Of a stretch of 7,796 nt of DNA, positions 6,216 to 7,796 are shown one piece after another. Below the pieces are notes generated by a model. It did not search any database, was not told where the DNA came from, and was given only the letters and a program-made list of their open reading frames with translations. Position numbers and translations under genes: made by a program. Source of the stretch: Pseudomonadota bacterium (GTDB taxonomy: Bacteria; Pseudomonadota; Gammaproteobacteria; Burkholderiales; Burkholderiaceae_C); assembly GCA_023460715.1 (NCBI GenBank), contig JAEWPH010000135.1:1-7796 (forward strand), given 5' to 3'. How positions within the stretch are numbered: the stretch's first letter is position 1; each line of letters begins with the position of its first letter.

Positions 6216-7368
6216 ACCGCTGCGCCAGTCCGTCGGGCAGCGCGTGGACCTGATCGACACCCCCGCCCTCGTCGTCGACCTCGACGCCATGGAGCGCAAC
6301 CTGCAGCGCATGGCCGAGTTCGCCCGCAAGCACCAGGTGCGCTGGCGACCGCATGCCAAGATGCACAAGAGCGCCGAGCTGGCCCTGCTGATGCAGCGTG
6401 CGGGCGCATCCGGCGCCTGCGTGCAGAAGGTGGCCGAGGCCGAGGCGCTGGCCGCCGGCGGCGTGCTGGACCTGTACATCAGCAACGAGGTGGTCGCCCC
6501 GGCCAAGCTACTGCGCGTGGCGCGCCTTGCCCACCAACTGGCCGCCAAAGGCGGGCGCCTGGCCATCGCCGTGGACAGCCTGGAAGGCATCCAGCGGCTG
6601 GCCGAGGCCATGGGGCCCGCCAGCGCAGCCGCTGCCATCGACGTGTTCGTGGAGATCGACGTGGGCCAGGGCCGCTGCGGCGTGCAGCCCGGCGAATCGG
6701 CCCTGGCACTGGCACGCGCCGTGACGCAGCACCAGGCCCTGCGCTTTGCCGGACTGCAGGCCTACCATGGCCGCGCTCAGCATCTGCACAGCGCCGCGGA
6801 CCGCCGCGAAGCGATCGCCGAGGTGGTGCAGGCGGCACGTGCCACGCGCGACCTGATCGCCGCGGCGGGCATCCCCGTGCCCCTGGTCACAGGGGCCGGC
6901 ACCGGCACGCTGGTGCACGAGGCCGCCAGCGGCGTCTACGGCGAGCTGCAGGCCGGTTCCTTCCTCTTCATGGATGCCGACTACGCTTCCAACGAACGCG
7001 AACTGGCCCAGCCCGCCTTCGAACATGCCCTGTTCGTGAAGACGCAGGTCATCTCCCGCTCCGACACGCATGCCGTCTGCGACGCGGGCCACAAGAGCCA
7101 CGCCATCGACTCCGGCCTGCCTGTGGTGGCCCTGCTCCCCCCCGAGCGCGCGCTGCAGTACGCCAATGGGGGCGACGAGCACGGCATCCTGCGCGCGAAC
7201 GACGCCAAGGCGCGCCTGCCCGCCATCGGCCGCATGCTGTGGCTGATTCCGGGCCATTGCGACCCGACGGTGAACCTGCACGACTTCATGATCGGCGTGC
7301 GGGGTGGTCTTGCCCACGGCGTGGTCGAGCGCATCATCACCGTGGACGCGCGCGGCGCGCTGACTTGA
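6187..7368 (+). CDS. PLP-dependent D-threonine aldolase-like enzyme (DSD1 / alanine racemase N-terminal fold)
   Basis: A 393-residue protein (389 if the start is ATG 6199). The N-terminal TIM barrel has DTPALVVDLDAMERN at residues 24-38 and RPHAKMHKS at 54-62, with Lys58 as the expected PLP Schiff-base lysine. EIDVGQGRCGV, GLQAYHGRAQH and TGAGTGT are cofactor-binding blocks; YGELQAGSFLFMDADY is a family signature. The C-terminal beta domain has PGHCDPTVNLHD with His357 and Asp359. This His-x-Asp pair matches the divalent-metal site of D-threonine aldolase, whereas D-serine dehydratase has His-x-Cys. The likely reaction is retro-aldol cleavage of a D-3-hydroxy amino acid to glycine and an aldehyde. 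3[17 protein letters not shown] aldolase is an alternative in the same family, but no other genes of that pathway are visible. The gene overlaps the phosphatase gene, and no clear ribosome binding site decides between the two ATGs. Confidence 0.88.
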   Translation: MPPAMKPIPEPLRQSVGQRVDLIDTPALVVDLDAMERNLQRMAEFARKHQVRWRPHAKMHKSAELALLMQRAGASGACVQKVAEAEALAAGGVLDLYISNEVVAPAKLLRVARLAHQLAAKGGRLAIAVDSLEGIQRLAEAMGPASAAAAIDVFVEIDVGQGRCGVQPGESALALARAVTQHQALRFAGLQAYHGRAQHLHSAADRREAIAEVVQAARATRDLIAAAGIPVPLVTGAGTGTLVHEAASGVYGELQAGSFLFMDADYASNERELAQPAFEHALFVKTQVISRSDTHAVCDAGHKSHAIDSGLPVVALLPPERALQYANGGDEHGILRANDAKARLPAIGRMLWLIPGHCDPTVNLHDFMIGVRGGLAHGVVERIITVDARGALT

Positions 7369-7440
7369 ATAGTTGGCTCGTTACCGTGGGCGGAATGACA
7401 GGTAGTGGTTTTACTGGGTACTAGTGGGCCAGGGCAAGCG
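7369..7440. other. Intergenic trailer flank of the CRISPR array
   Basis: These 72 bases between the aldolase stop and the first degenerate repeat are AT-richer than the genes (for example GTAGTGGTTTTACTGGGTACTAGT). I find no T-tailed hairpin in either direction, so nothing visible separates aldolase transcription from the array, or the array transcript from the 3' end of the aldolase gene. A further repeat expected at about 7374-7405 is not recognisable. Confidence 0.5.
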
Positions 7441-7472
7441 CGTGCAATCCACACGCCCACGCGGGGCGCGAC
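7441..7472 (-). repeat. Terminal degenerate CRISPR repeat (R1)
   Basis: It differs from the consensus at repeat positions 1, 2, 4, 8 and 13 (+ strand numbering), and the remaining 27 bases match. Four of the five changes fall in the part that would give the crRNA 5' handle. In a - strand transcript no spacer lies after this repeat, so its handle is never used. The change at position 13 turns a C-G pair of the transcript stem into a U-G wobble, so the stem could still form. Confidence 0.85.
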
Positions 7473-7507
7473 TCGTCGGGGTACTGGTACTTCAGTTCAT
7501 CGAGCGA

Positions 7508-7795
<288 letters not shown>

Positions 7796-7796
7796 G

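Noticed and set aside
5385..6638. 417-codon open frame on the - strand opposite the phosphatase and aldolase genes
   Set aside because: Its Ala/Arg/Ser-rich composition is typical of antisense frames, and it crosses three well-supported genes.
7374..7405. A seventh, more degraded CRISPR repeat left of 7441
   Set aside because: Only a short stretch (ACCGTGGGCG) resembles the repeat, which is no better than chance in GC-rich DNA.

Overview
The window is compact, high-GC, mostly coding DNA typical of a betaproteobacterium. The gene complement and gene order (folM-like SDR, folB, ttcA) and the repeat type of the CRISPR array suggest the order Burkholderiales, most likely the Comamonadaceae (Acidovorax-like). 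That placement is inferred from family recognition, not from a search.

Layout from left to right. (1) Positions 1-1354, + strand: the 3' end of eutB and all of eutC, the two subunits of adenosylcobalamin-dependent ethanolamine ammonia-lyase. (2) 1390-2496, - strand: a MidA/NDUFAF7-type SAM-dependent methyltransferase, convergent with eutC. (3) 2514-4683, + strand, starting 17 bp from the methyltransferase start: a tight run of a pteridine-reductase-like SDR (FolM type), dihydroneopterin aldolase (folB) and the tRNA 2-thiocytidine synthetase ttcA. (4) A short intergenic region with a perfect 26-bp palindrome at 4691-4716. (5) 4826-7368, + strand: a DUF4136-like lipoprotein, a histidine phosphatase and an overlapping PLP-dependent D-threonine-aldolase-like enzyme. 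(6) 7441 to the right edge: a CRISPR array with 32-bp repeats of the type I-C class, cut off by the window end.

The folM-folB pair points to pterin/folate metabolism. EutBC splits ethanolamine into acetaldehyde and ammonia; no microcompartment genes are visible. The phosphatase and aldolase genes overlap and are probably translationally coupled, but no shared pathway is evident.

The most notable element is the CRISPR array. Read on the + strand its repeats begin GTTTCAACCC and end GGCGCGAC, the reverse complement of the usual I-C reading, so the array should be transcribed on the - strand, from the right. The left end in the window would then be the old, leader-distal end. This fits the decay of the two leftmost repeats: five changes in the first, one in the second and none in the rest. 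The leader and any cas genes would lie beyond the right edge. A second item is a lower-GC, hairpin-forming stretch inside the folM-like gene (about 2640-2705) that resembles an interspersed repeat of Comamonadaceae genomes. No previously undescribed system can be claimed from this window.
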